This document shows positions 17,681-25,474 of a stretch of 64,000 bases of DNA, in pieces. The stretch's first letter is position 1. Every line of letters starts with the position of its first letter. Location: NCBI GenBank assembly GCA_934668695.1, contig CAKUOD010000006.1, positions 21,020-85,019 of the forward strand, in the 5' to 3' direction. The position numbers were made by a program, and so were the translations under genes. Below the pieces are notes generated by a model. The model did not search any database. It saw nothing but the letters and a program-made list of their open reading frames with translations, and was not told the origin of the DNA. This DNA is from an uncultured Collinsella sp. (lineage in GTDB: Bacteria > Actinomycetota > Coriobacteriia > Coriobacteriales > Coriobacteriaceae).

Positions 17681-17733
17681 AGAGGGTCCTTTCTAATTGT
17701 TCCTCAACAATTATAGCCATCTTGCAAACTGAA

Positions 17734-17772
17734 TGTACGGCTATCTAGTTTTGAATACTAGATAGCCGTACA
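17734..17772. promoter_or_regulatory. Perfect 16-bp inverted repeat upstream of degV
   Basis: TGTACGGCTATCTAGT (17734-17749) and ACTAGATAGCCGTACA (17757-17772) are exact reverse complements with a 7-base spacer. It lies 54 bases upstream of degV and is separate from the terminator of the next gene. It may be an operator or a second hairpin; the ACTAGATA half recurs before the DUF1836 gene. Confidence 0.55.
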
Positions 17773-17782
17773 AGATTAGAGA

Positions 17783-17822
17783 AAAAAAGAATGGACCTCG
17801 CGACTTAAAGCCACGAGGTCCA
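17783..17822 (-). terminator. Terminator of the NlpC/P60 gene
   Basis: Read on the minus strand, TGGACCTCG and CGAGGTCCA (17792-17800 and 17814-17822) form a 9-bp stem followed by TTCTTTTTTTC. Confidence 0.8.
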
Positions 17823-17846
17823 CATTCACACGCTGTGTAAGATGAC

Positions 17847-18974
17847 TTAGTAACGCACGAAGATATAGTTGTTGTTCATGCCGGCGGCAACGGAGCTGAT
17901 GATAACACCCGTATTGTAGTCGGAAGCATGAATCATCTGACCACCACCGATGTAAATGCCGGTGTGGTACGAGTTGACCACAACGTCACCGGGCTGCGGA
18001 TCGGACACACGCGTCCAGCCCATAAAGGTACCCGTGGTGCCCAGGCGGCAATAGCGACCAGTGAGACAATAGCTAACAAAACCAGAGCAGTCGAAGCTGT
18101 TCGGGCCAATTCCGCCCCAGGAATAAGCGCAACCAAGCTTACTGTATGCACGCGAGACAACAGAACCACCATCGACGGACTGGCTCGGAGCAGAAGGCGT
18201 CGGAGCCGGAGCAGGCGTGGAGGGCTGCGGCGTCGGAGCAGGTGTCGGCGTAGGAGCCGGAGTGTTGCCGCCCTGGTTGTTGTTATTGCTGGTCTGACCA
18301 CCGTTGTTGGTGTTCACGGTCGTACCGGCAGTCTCGTTGCTCACCGTGGCCTTCTCGGCAGTACTGGCGTTGATGCCGGCCTGCAGCGCGGCGTTGGCCT
18401 CGGCCTCTGCGGCAAGCTCGGCCTGCAGCTGCGAATCCAGGGAGTTTACGACGTTCTGGGCTTCAGCCTGCTGGGCGTTAAGCTCGTCGACCTTCTTTTG
18501 CGTGGTGGCGACGTTCTTCTCCTGCTCGGCCTGCTTATCGGTGAGCTGCTGCTTAAGCTCCTTGACCTCTTGAATGGTCTGAGCTTGCTTGTCGGAAACT
18601 TTGCCGTAGTAGAACAGGCGGTTGAGCATATCGCTCAGATCATCGACACCCGTCAAAACCTGAAGCAGGCTCAGACCGCCGGTTTTGTACTCGCCGGCGA
18701 CATAGGTCGAGAGCTTGGCCTGACCATCGGCGATCTCCTGCTGCTTTTGCGTGATCTCGCCGGCAGTCTGATCGAGCGCCTGCGTCTGCGTGGCAAGCTC
18801 ATCGTAAATCTGCTGGGTTTGGGTGCCGATCTGCTCGAGTTTCGTACGAGCAGCGGCAAGGTCGGATGCGGTATCGGCGTAGGCAGGAGCCGCGAGGCCC
18901 AAGCCCAAAACACAAGCGAGGGTTGCCGTAGCAGCGCAGCGTGCCATGTTTTTGTGCGTGTTTGCTGTGCGCAT
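17847..18974 (-). CDS. Secreted NlpC/P60 peptidoglycan hydrolase with coiled coil
   Basis: The 375-residue protein has a signal peptide (hydrophobic TLACVLGLGLAAPAYA, cleavage near residue 33), a coiled coil of about 170 residues with an insert 'FYYGKVSDKQ', a Gly/Asn then Pro-Thr linker, and a C-terminal NlpC/P60 domain (about 270-375). Catalytic Cys is in FDCSGFVSYC, His in SYHTGIYIGGG, and the third polar position is probably His in MIHASDY. Such enzymes cut D-Glu-DAP bonds in stem peptides during cell separation. AAAGGA precedes the start. Confidence 0.9.
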   Translation of the reverse strand: MRTANTHKNMARCAATATLACVLGLGLAAPAYADTASDLAAARTKLEQIGTQTQQIYDELATQTQALDQTAGEITQKQQEIADGQAKLSTYVAGEYKTGGLSLLQVLTGVDDLSDMLNRLFYYGKVSDKQAQTIQEVKELKQQLTDKQAEQEKNVATTQKKVDELNAQQAEAQNVVNSLDSQLQAELAAEAEANAALQAGINASTAEKATVSNETAGTTVNTNNGGQTSNNNNQGGNTPAPTPTPAPTPQPSTPAPAPTPSAPSQSVDGGSVVSRAYSKLGCAYSWGGIGPNSFDCSGFVSYCLTGRYCRLGTTGTFMGWTRVSDPQPGDVVVNSYHTGIYIGGGQMIHASDYNTGVIISSVAAGMNNNYIFVRY

Positions 18975-19006
18975 GTAGCTTCCTTTCCAGTAACTAAGGG
19001 TAACGG

Positions 19007-19537
19007 CTAGTCTACCGTCACCAGGCTAAAGAGCTCCACATCGTCATCAGACGGCGTGAGCTTCTCGCGCGGGTTGAGAAACGCAAGCTCAAGTATACAA
19101 CCGTAACCGATAAGCTTTGCGCCCATATCTCGCACCAGTTTACCTGTTGCCTCGACGGTTCCGCCCGTCGCGACCAAGTCGTCCAGAATCAACACGGTAT
19201 CTTTAGAGCTGATAGCGTCGGCATGGATCTCAATTGAATCGGTGCCGTACTCGAGCTCGTAGCTCTGGCTTACGGTCTCGCGCGGCAGCTTGCCCGGTTT
19301 ACGTGCGGGAACAAAGCCGGCGCCAAGGGCTACAGCCACCGGTACGCCAACCATAAAGCCGCGAGCCTCGGGACCCACGACCTTGGTGATTCCCATGCCG
19401 GCAAAGTGCTCGGCGAGGGTATCGGTCATGGCTTTGAGCGCCTCGGGATTGCCAAAGAGCGGCGTGATGTCTTTAAAGATGACTCCGGGCTCGGGATAGT
19501 CGGGGATGTCGACGATTTGAGATTCGAAGTCGTACAT
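19007..19537 (-). CDS. apt: Adenine phosphoribosyltransferase
   Basis: Salvages adenine with PRPP to AMP. The 176-residue product has the type-I phosphoribosyltransferase fold: N-terminal IPDYPEPGVIFKDITPLFGN, VVGPEARGFMVGVPVA, RKPGKLPRETVSQSYELEYG and the PRPP motif VLILDDLVATGGT. ATG 19537 follows GAAAGG; the earlier in-frame ATG 19552 adds five residues. Confidence 0.95.
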   Translation of the reverse strand: MYDFESQIVDIPDYPEPGVIFKDITPLFGNPEALKAMTDTLAEHFAGMGITKVVGPEARGFMVGVPVAVALGAGFVPARKPGKLPRETVSQSYELEYGTDSIEIHADAISSKDTVLILDDLVATGGTVEATGKLVRDMGAKLIGYGCILELAFLNPREKLTPSDDDVELFSLVTVD

Positions 19538-19577
19538 TGCATGACCTTTCAATGGGTTGCCGAAATATCAGCAGCGG

Positions 19578-20456
19578 TTATTTGCCCGCGGTGACGGTGC
19601 CGGATTGCGAAGGGGCGACGACCTTGAGCGGCTTTACGAGAGAATCCTCGTGCGAAGCCGGCGCGGCAGTTTCTTCGTTTTTGGCCTTGGTGGACTCGGA
19701 GCGAGCGATTTCCTCATCGAGTGCATCAATGTCGGCGTCCTCGACCACGGCGTTGAGCGACTCAAAAACGCGGTTCTTGAGCAGCGCAGTGTGCACACCC
19801 TCGGTCAGGTCGTGAAGCTTCTTAAACGCACGCTCGAGCTTGGCGTCGCGCTCGTCATCGGAGGTATCCATGCCGAGCATGCTCACGAGCACCTGCTCAA
19901 ACATCGAGGACTCGCGGTTGGCGGAAGACACGTACTGACGCAGGTTGCGGGGCTCGATATGGAAGCGTGACAGCTCGGAGCAGTAGCGGATGATTGGAAA
20001 ATCGCGACCATCGACAAGCTCGCGATTCTGCGGACTCTTGATGATGCGAATGAGGTCGTTCTCGGCGAGCGAGCGGATAAACGAGATCTCGACGCCCAGC
20101 ATATCGGGAATGGTCTCGATGGGATGCAGCTTTTGCTTGGTCTCCTTGGGCTCCGTCTTGAGCGGAACATCGGACAGCAAGCCCACCTCGTAAGCGAGCG
20201 TTGACAGGTCCGTGGCGTTTTCCAAGCGCTGCTTAATCACGTTGAGCGGCATGTAGCGGGTCTTCTGCAAGTGCAGGATGACCTCCAGGCGATCAACGTC
20301 CTCCTTAGAGTACTGACGGTATCCCTTAGGCGTACGATGAGGGGTAATGAGCCCCTCATCTTCTAGAAATCTAATTTTTGAGTTCGAAAGATCGGGGTAT
20401 GCGCCTCGAAGTAGGTTGACGACTTGGCCGATACTCAGATAGTTGCGTTCGGCCAT
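19578..20456 (-). CDS. MerR family transcriptional regulator (FtsR-like)
   Basis: The 292-residue protein begins with a MerR winged helix (LSIGQVVNLLRGAYPDLSNS, KIRFLEDEGLITPHRTPKGY, RQYSKEDVDRLEVILHLQ), then a helical region and an acidic, low-complexity tail. A MerR gene directly after an FHA gene matches mycobacterial Rv1827-Rv1828 and corynebacterial odhI-ftsR, where FtsR activates ftsZ. The functional equivalence is an inference from synteny. It starts 3 bases after the FHA gene. Confidence 0.78.
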   Translation of the reverse strand: MAERNYLSIGQVVNLLRGAYPDLSNSKIRFLEDEGLITPHRTPKGYRQYSKEDVDRLEVILHLQKTRYMPLNVIKQRLENATDLSTLAYEVGLLSDVPLKTEPKETKQKLHPIETIPDMLGVEISFIRSLAENDLIRIIKSPQNRELVDGRDFPIIRYCSELSRFHIEPRNLRQYVSSANRESSMFEQVLVSMLGMDTSDDERDAKLERAFKKLHDLTEGVHTALLKNRVFESLNAVVEDADIDALDEEIARSESTKAKNEETAAPASHEDSLVKPLKVVAPSQSGTVTAGK

Positions 20457-20459
20457 GCC

Positions 20460-20894
20460 CTACTCACCGGTTTCGATGCGCTCCGGCGTGCTCTCGTGGT
20501 AGATGAGCGTAAACGTACCGATCTGGACGGAAGAACCGTCGTGCAGCGGGGCTGCATTGACGATGGCACCGTCGACCCAGGTGCCATTGAGCGAGCCCAA
20601 GTCCTCGATGCGAGCGCCGAGGCCCTCGCGGATAATGCGCGCGTGGCTGCGCGAAACGGTCATGTCATTGAGGAAGATGCCGTTCGCAGGATCGCGGCCG
20701 ATGGTGGTCACGTCGTCCTCGAGCTCAAAGGCGGCACCAGTCTGCGGACCCTTGACGATGGACAGAACGGGGGCGGTGATGCGCACGTTGGCCATGAGGT
20801 CGGGAACGGTGACGTCGCTTGAAGGCACGCGGAATACGCAGGTAGCGTCAGCAGTCTTATCATTCTGAGGCATATTATTAACCATGTTGTCCAT
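20460..20894 (-). CDS. FHA-domain protein (GarA/OdhI-like)
   Basis: A 144-residue protein with an N-terminal tail of about 45 residues and a forkhead-associated phosphothreonine-binding domain: TTIGRDPANGIFLNDMTVSR, SHARI, and SLNGTWVDG. GarA/OdhI inhibit 2-oxoglutarate metabolism when unphosphorylated, but the N-terminal ETTS-type phosphorylation motif of those proteins is not visible. ATG 20894 follows AGGGG. Order pgsA-like, FHA, MerR matches other actinobacteria. Confidence 0.82.
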   Translation of the reverse strand: MDNMVNNMPQNDKTADATCVFRVPSSDVTVPDLMANVRITAPVLSIVKGPQTGAAFELEDDVTTIGRDPANGIFLNDMTVSRSHARIIREGLGARIEDLGSLNGTWVDGAIVNAAPLHDGSSVQIGTFTLIYHESTPERIETGE

Positions 20895-20960
20895 GACAAC
20901 CCCTAACTTATCGCGGACGAGCCGCAAATAATGAACCGTACGTAATCATACCCCAACGAA

Positions 20961-21665
20961 TCAGTCTTCGATTTCGGGGTTCAGAAAGTCGATGTCCTCA
21001 TCCTCGGGATGCGCGAGAGCCTGTTTAATGGCTGCTCCGCCCTTAATGGAGTAGATGACAGCGGTGAGCATGGAGAAGATCACGCCGCCATACACGAAGA
21101 AGATGCCGAGGGGCACCGAGCTTCCGTTGAGACCCGGGAAGGCCGCGAAGGTCGAAGGTAAAAGGCGCAGGCCGTCAACAATGGGGAACCCGAGCAGCAT
21201 GAGTGAAAAGCCGGTCATGAGCAGCGCGGTGGCAATCTTTCCGGGAAAGACGACGTCGATGGGGCGAGGGTGATAATGACGCACGATAAGCGTACCGATG
21301 CCCAGATAGATGTCGCGGCCGATAATGAGCACACAGACCCAGATGGGCAGCTCTCCGCGGACTACCAGGCCCAGCACGCCGGTAAACAGTAGCGCACGGT
21401 CGCAGATGGGATCCATAACCTTGCCGAGCCACGAGACCGTCTTAGTCATGCGGGCGATCTGACCGTCCATCCAGTCGGTGGAGGCGGCAACGGCGTAGAT
21501 AACGATGGCGATGACGCGGTTGTTATCCGTCACAAACAGGTACAGAAATACCAGGGTGAGGATCAGGCGCGTAAAGGTGATGAAATTGGAGATCGTAAAG
21601 ATCTTATTCGACGGGTAATCGGAAGTGCCGATAAGCTCCTTTTTGATCTTCTTTTTGATGCCCAC
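20961..21665 (-). CDS. CDP-alcohol phosphatidyltransferase family protein (second PgsA-like)
   Basis: A 234-residue membrane protein with the full catalytic signature in STDWMDGQIARMTKTVSW and LGKVMDPICDR, and several hydrophobic helices. It could make phosphatidylglycerophosphate or, like actinobacterial paralogues, cardiolipin or another phospholipid. The start is taken as GTG 21665 (protein GIKKKIKKEL), behind GGGGGAG; the open frame extends to 21755 without a better site. The C-terminus is acidic. Confidence 0.82.
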   Translation of the reverse strand: MGIKKKIKKELIGTSDYPSNKIFTISNFITFTRLILTLVFLYLFVTDNNRVIAIVIYAVAASTDWMDGQIARMTKTVSWLGKVMDPICDRALLFTGVLGLVVRGELPIWVCVLIIGRDIYLGIGTLIVRHYHPRPIDVVFPGKIATALLMTGFSLMLLGFPIVDGLRLLPSTFAAFPGLNGSSVPLGIFFVYGGVIFSMLTAVIYSIKGGAAIKQALAHPEDEDIDFLNPEIED

Positions 21666-21793
21666 AGGACTCCCCCGCTGGTTAACGACAAAACTTTCGA
21701 TACTATACCCGTTCCGGCGATGTCTATCCAGCGCGAGCATAGAGAGTCCAGACATGTGAAGGGCGCTTTTGGGCCGCGGGGAATTTCACATTC

Positions 21794-21850
21794 GTGTACA
21801 TCAGCCTCCAAACATGTCGAAAAATGTCGGTTTTGGAGGGTGATGTACAC
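21794..21850. repeat. 57-base inverted repeat in the gap 21666-22061
   Basis: GTGTACATCA-G-CCTCCAAA (21794-21812) and TTTTGGAGG-G-TGATGTACAC (21831-21850) are complementary except for one central position. It lies between the second phosphatidyltransferase and the GC-rich transporter cluster. The rest of the gap holds no gene I can support; composition changes sharply to GC-rich from about 21960. Confidence 0.6.
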
Positions 21851-22061
21851 GTTTTGATTCGGTGATTACATCGATCGGGAAAGTTGTTGCCTTAAGCAAA
21901 TTAATCATGATGTGCGGGTCGAGAAGGGCTGGCGCCAAAAGAACCCAACGGCCGTTACGGCTTCGTTAGAAACGCGCCCCACCATGGATGGTGAACCCGA
22001 AAGGTAAGGCGCGCGGGCACGGTGGCTCGGCCCGCGCGCCCGGAAGAGAAAGGATAAACCC

Positions 22062-22790
22062 ATGGGTTACATGCTCGAGACGCGCGGGCTCACCAAGCGC
22101 TTCGGCCGCGGCGACCAGGCGCAGGACGCCGTGGCCGACGTGAGCCTTCATATCCGCGAGGGCGAGGTGTACGGGCTGCTCGGTCCCAACGGCGCCGGCA
22201 AGTCGACAACGCTCAAGATGATCTGCGGGATGCTGCGGCCGACGGCCGGGGAGATCCTCTTTGCCGGGCACGCCTGGCGCCGCGAGGACCTCTACGCAAT
22301 CGGCAGCCTCATCGAGGAGGCGCCGCTCTACCCCAACCTCACCGCGCGCGAGAACCTGCGCGTGCGCACCACGCTGCTGGGCCTTCCCGAGAGCCGCATA
22401 GATGAGGTGCTCGCCGCCGTGGACCTCGCGGACACCGGGAAGAAGCGCGCCGGGCGCTTCTCGATGGGCATGCGGCAGCGCCTGGGGCTCGCGCTGGCGC
22501 TGATCGCCCGGCCACGCCTGCTCGTGCTCGACGAGCCCACCAACGGCCTCGACCCCATCGGCATCGAGGAGCTGCGCGACCAGATCCGCGGCTTCGCGGC
22601 GGCGGGTACGACGGTGGTCGTCTCGAGCCACATCCTCTCCGAGGTGCAGCAGATGGCGGACACCATCGGCATCATCTGCGAGGGGCGCCTCGCCTACGAG
22701 GATGCGCTTCGGCCCGGGCAGGACCTCGAGGAACTCTTCATGAGCTTCTGTCGGGAAGGGCGACGAGCACGCGGGGAGGTGGCGGCATGA
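22062..22790 (+). CDS. ABC transporter ATP-binding protein, lantibiotic-immunity/bacitracin type
   Basis: A 242-residue ATPase with Walker [16 protein letters not shown], signature RFSMGMRQRLGLALAL, and Walker B LLVLDEPTNGLDPIGIEE. 'GLIEEAPLYPNLTARENL'-type wording after the Q-loop is typical of the LanF/BcrA group that protects against peptide antibiotics (here GSLIEEAPLYPNLTARENL). GAAAGGA precedes the start. The stop overlaps the first permease gene. The cluster is clearly more GC-rich than its surroundings. Confidence 0.85.
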   Translation: MGYMLETRGLTKRFGRGDQAQDAVADVSLHIREGEVYGLLGPNGAGKSTTLKMICGMLRPTAGEILFAGHAWRREDLYAIGSLIEEAPLYPNLTARENLRVRTTLLGLPESRIDEVLAAVDLADTGKKRAGRFSMGMRQRLGLALALIARPRLLVLDEPTNGLDPIGIEELRDQIRGFAAAGTTVVVSSHILSEVQQMADTIGIICEGRLAYEDALRPGQDLEELFMSFCREGRRARGEVAA

Positions 22791-23557
22791 CGGGCGAGAA
22801 AGGCGGCCTGCTCGCGGGCCTGCGCGCCGAGGCCCTGAAGTCGCGCCACGCGGCACCGGTTCGCCTGGCCGTGCTCATGGCGCTGCCGATGCCGCTGCTC
22901 GGCGCGATGCCCTACCGGGGCGTGCAGATCTTTAGCGCGTGGAACTACTGGTACGCGCTCTTCCTGCCCGTGTCTCTATCGCTCGTGGTGGCGTGCGTCG
23001 CACGGGCGGACGCTCGCACGCGGATGCGGGGGCTTCTGGGCCTGGGTTTCCCGCTCGGGCGCGCCTGGTGGGCCAAGGCGCTCTGGTGCCTCGCTCTTTG
23101 CACGCTCTCGAACCTCGTGGTCTTCGGCATCTACCTCGCGGGATCGGCGTTCTCCTCGCAGGGTCTCACGGCCGCGGGCACGCTCACGATGCTCCTCTGC
23201 GCGCTCGCCAACACGGTGACCGCGGCGTGGATGATCCCCGCAGGGCTCTTCCTCACGGCGCGGCTCGGCATGCTCGCGGGCATCTTCTGCCCGCTCGCCG
23301 CGCAGCTCGTGGGTGGGTTCGCCTGGTCGCTGATGCCGCTGCCGCAGCTCTTTCCGCCGTCGGCGAGCATGGTCATCCCCACGAGCTTCATTCCCGTGCT
23401 GCCGAGCGGCGAGCCGCTCGCGGCGGACATGGCGCTCGGCGGGGCGCTCACGGCGGACGGCATGTTCACGCTGGCGGGCCTTGCGGTCTGCGCGCTCGCG
23501 TTCGCCGCGCTCACGGCGGCGGGCGCGGCCTGGTTCGCGCACTCCGAGGAGAGGTGA
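22787..23557 (+). CDS. ABC-2 permease, lantibiotic immunity type (LanE-like)
   Basis: A 256-residue integral membrane protein with about six hydrophobic segments. It begins with a short cytoplasmic stretch containing LRAEALKSRHAAPVRLAVLM, the family's usual opening, and has FSAWNYWYALFLPVSLSLVV. It overlaps the ATPase gene by 4 bases and the second permease by one (TGATG). With the next gene it should form a heterodimeric channel energised by the 22062 ATPase. Confidence 0.8.
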   Translation: MTGEKGGLLAGLRAEALKSRHAAPVRLAVLMALPMPLLGAMPYRGVQIFSAWNYWYALFLPVSLSLVVACVARADARTRMRGLLGLGFPLGRAWWAKALWCLALCTLSNLVVFGIYLAGSAFSSQGLTAAGTLTMLLCALANTVTAAWMIPAGLFLTARLGMLAGIFCPLAAQLVGGFAWSLMPLPQLFPPSASMVIPTSFIPVLPSGEPLAADMALGGALTADGMFTLAGLAVCALAFAALTAAGAAWFAHSEER

Positions 23558-24372
23558 TGGCCATGTCACGACTCTCCGACCCGACGCCGCGCATGACTCT
23601 CTCGCGGGCCCTGCTCTCCGAGGCCCTGCGCCTGGCGCGCTCCCCGCTCACGGCGGTGCACCTCGTCTGCGGCCTGGCAGCCGGTTTTGCCTGCGGCGAG
23701 TACTTCTCCGTAACCCGATGGGACCCGGCGCTGGGCGCGGACGCCTACGCCCAGTTCCTCGGCGCCCTCATGCCGCTCATGTCCGCCATCGTCTGCGGGC
23801 TCGCCGTGGACGAGGAGCGCGCTGCCGGGCGCCTCGCCAACCTCACGGCGGTCCCCTCGCGCGGGCGCGCCGTCGCGGCGAAGCTGCTCGCCCTTGCGGC
23901 GCTCGGCGCGGGCGCGCTGGCCGTGGCGCTCGGCGTGTTCGGGGCCGTGCTCGCCGTCGCCGGGCGCCTGCCGCTCGGGCCCGCTCCGTTTGCGGCCGCC
24001 TGGGCGGGCATCGTGCTGGGCAGCCTGCCCCTCTACGCGCTGGGGCTCGGCGTGGCCCTGCGCCTCGGCCGCAACGCCGCCATCGGCGGCGGCGCTGCGG
24101 GTATGCTCCTCGCGTTCTTCTCGGTGGGCGGGCTTGCGCACGGCCTCATGACCGGCGAGCTCACCGGTGCCCTGGCGACGCCCCTGAGCTGGGTGCCGCT
24201 CGCCTGGCCCGCGCGCCTGGGGTCGCTCGGGGTGGAGGCCTTCATCGACGCCGCACGCGCGGCGGGCCCTCTCCTTACGACTGCGCTCGCTGGTCTCGCG
24301 CTCACCCTAGCAGCCGCCGCCGTCCTTCTCGCCTGGTTCTGCCACTTCGAGGACGGGAGGGCAGATGCGTAG
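23557..24372 (+). CDS. ABC-2 permease, lantibiotic immunity type (LanG-like)
   Basis: A 271-residue membrane protein with about six hydrophobic stretches, starting SRALLSEALRLARSPLTAVH and including FLGALMPLMSAIVCGLAVDE, the pattern of MutG/EpiG-type permeases. The longer open frame from 22939 is only the GC-rich shadow of the preceding gene in the same phase. It overlaps the next gene by 8 bases. Confidence 0.78.
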   Translation: MAMSRLSDPTPRMTLSRALLSEALRLARSPLTAVHLVCGLAAGFACGEYFSVTRWDPALGADAYAQFLGALMPLMSAIVCGLAVDEERAAGRLANLTAVPSRGRAVAAKLLALAALGAGALAVALGVFGAVLAVAGRLPLGPAPFAAAWAGIVLGSLPLYALGLGVALRLGRNAAIGGGAAGMLLAFFSVGGLAHGLMTGELTGALATPLSWVPLAWPARLGSLGVEAFIDAARAAGPLLTTALAGLALTLAAAAVLLAWFCHFEDGRADA

Positions 24373-24766
24373 GAGGCCGCTCGCCGCCGTGCTCGCCCTC
24401 CTCTCCGCAGCGCTCCTTCTGGGTGGGAATGCCCTGCCCGACGTCGGCTGGGGGTCGGCGCTGCGCTCGATCGCCGACCGCGTGCTGCCCAACCCTGAGA
24501 TCGCAATGTGGGCGCCCGCGCCCGAGTCTGGCAGTCACGCGAGCTCCTACGCCGACGCCATCGGGGCGGGGGCAAACTACGTCTACCTGGTGGACGCGGC
24601 GGACGACAGAGGCAATGTCCGAGAGCTTCAGCTCATCTTCTTCGGGCGGGAGTCGGACGGCGAGGGCTGGCTCGAGATCGAGGCGCGCGGCGGCTCGGGC
24701 GTGCGCTACCGCGCGTGCGACGCGGCCCAGGCACCCGCGGCTGCGCGCAGGGCTCTGGACCGTTGA
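24365..24766 (+). CDS. Small exported protein, YxeA-like (DUF1093)
   Basis: A 133-residue protein with a hydrophobic N-terminal signal or anchor (LAAVLALLSAALLLGGNALP) and a polar domain with NYVYLVDAADDRGNVRELQL, GWLEIEARGG and a C-terminal 'AARRAL'. The pattern 'Y.Y....D..G..REL.........LEI' resembles the YxeA family. In B. subtilis yxeA follows the yxdLM transporter and yxdJK two-component genes, so the context agrees. Assignment is tentative. Confidence 0.5.
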   Translation: MRRRPLAAVLALLSAALLLGGNALPDVGWGSALRSIADRVLPNPEIAMWAPAPESGSHASSYADAIGAGANYVYLVDAADDRGNVRELQLIFFGRESDGEGWLEIEARGGSGVRYRACDAAQAPAAARRALDR

Positions 24767-24811
24767 GCGCGGCGCTAGTACAATTCCGACGGAAGTTTCA
24801 GGAGGTCGAAC

Positions 24812-25474
24812 ATGGCGAGGATACTGGCAGTGGATGATGAACGGGCGATCCTCGACGCGCTCGCGCGCGTCCTCGGCCGCGACGGCCATGAGGTCGTCAG
24901 GGCGGCGGACCCGACGGCGGTCCCGGGGATGGACCTCTCGCGCTTCGACCTCGTGCTCTGCGACGTCATGATGCCGGGGCTCGACGGCTTCGAGCTCGTG
25001 CGGCAGATCCGTCCGGACTTCGACGGGCCCATCGTCTTCCTGACCGCTCGCGTGGCCGAGGAGGATGCCGTGGCCGCCTACGGCCTGGGCGCCGACGACT
25101 ACGTCCGCAAGCCCTTCGGGGCCGCGGAGCTGCGCGCCAAGGTCGCGGCCCATCTACGCCGTGAGCGCCGGCCGCGCTCGCACGCCCTCTCCTTCGGAGA
25201 GGTGCGGATCGACCTCGGGGCGCGCGGCCTCGCCGTGGGCGGCGAGGCCGTGCCACTCACGCCCACCGAGTACGCCATCTGCGAGTACCTCGCCCGCCAC
25301 CCCGGGCAGGTCATGAGCCGCGCGCAGATCCGCGAGGCGGTGCTCGGCTGGGAGAGCGACGCCGACGACCCGGCCATATCCATGCAGGTCAGCCGCGCCC
25401 GGAGGAAACTCTCCGAGGCCGGCGCCGACCCGATCGCGACCGTCTGGGGGATGGGGTACAAGTGGCAGCTCTGA
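24812..25474 (+). CDS. OmpR-family response regulator
   Basis: A 220-residue regulator. The receiver has the acidic pair in LAVDDERAIL, phosphoacceptor Asp in LVLCDVMMPGLDG, the Thr in VFLTAR and the Lys in YVRKPFG. The C-terminal winged helix shows LTPTEYAICEYLARHPGQVM and ends with VWGMGYKWQL, the usual wing. Ribosome site AGGAGG precedes the start. It overlaps the kinase gene by 13 bases and likely controls the transporter in response to a peptide. Confidence 0.93.
   Translation: MARILAVDDERAILDALARVLGRDGHEVVRAADPTAVPGMDLSRFDLVLCDVMMPGLDGFELVRQIRPDFDGPIVFLTARVAEEDAVAAYGLGADDYVRKPFGAAELRAKVAAHLRRERRPRSHALSFGEVRIDLGARGLAVGGEAVPLTPTEYAICEYLARHPGQVMSRAQIREAVLGWESDADDPAISMQVSRARRKLSEAGADPIATVWGMGYKWQL

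Noticed and set aside
22939..24971. Long plus-strand open frames 22939-24372 (upstream part) and 23481-24971
   Set aside because: They are Arg/Gly/Ala-rich shadows in the GC-rich cluster. The transporter and regulator frames have family motifs and ribosome sites; these do not.
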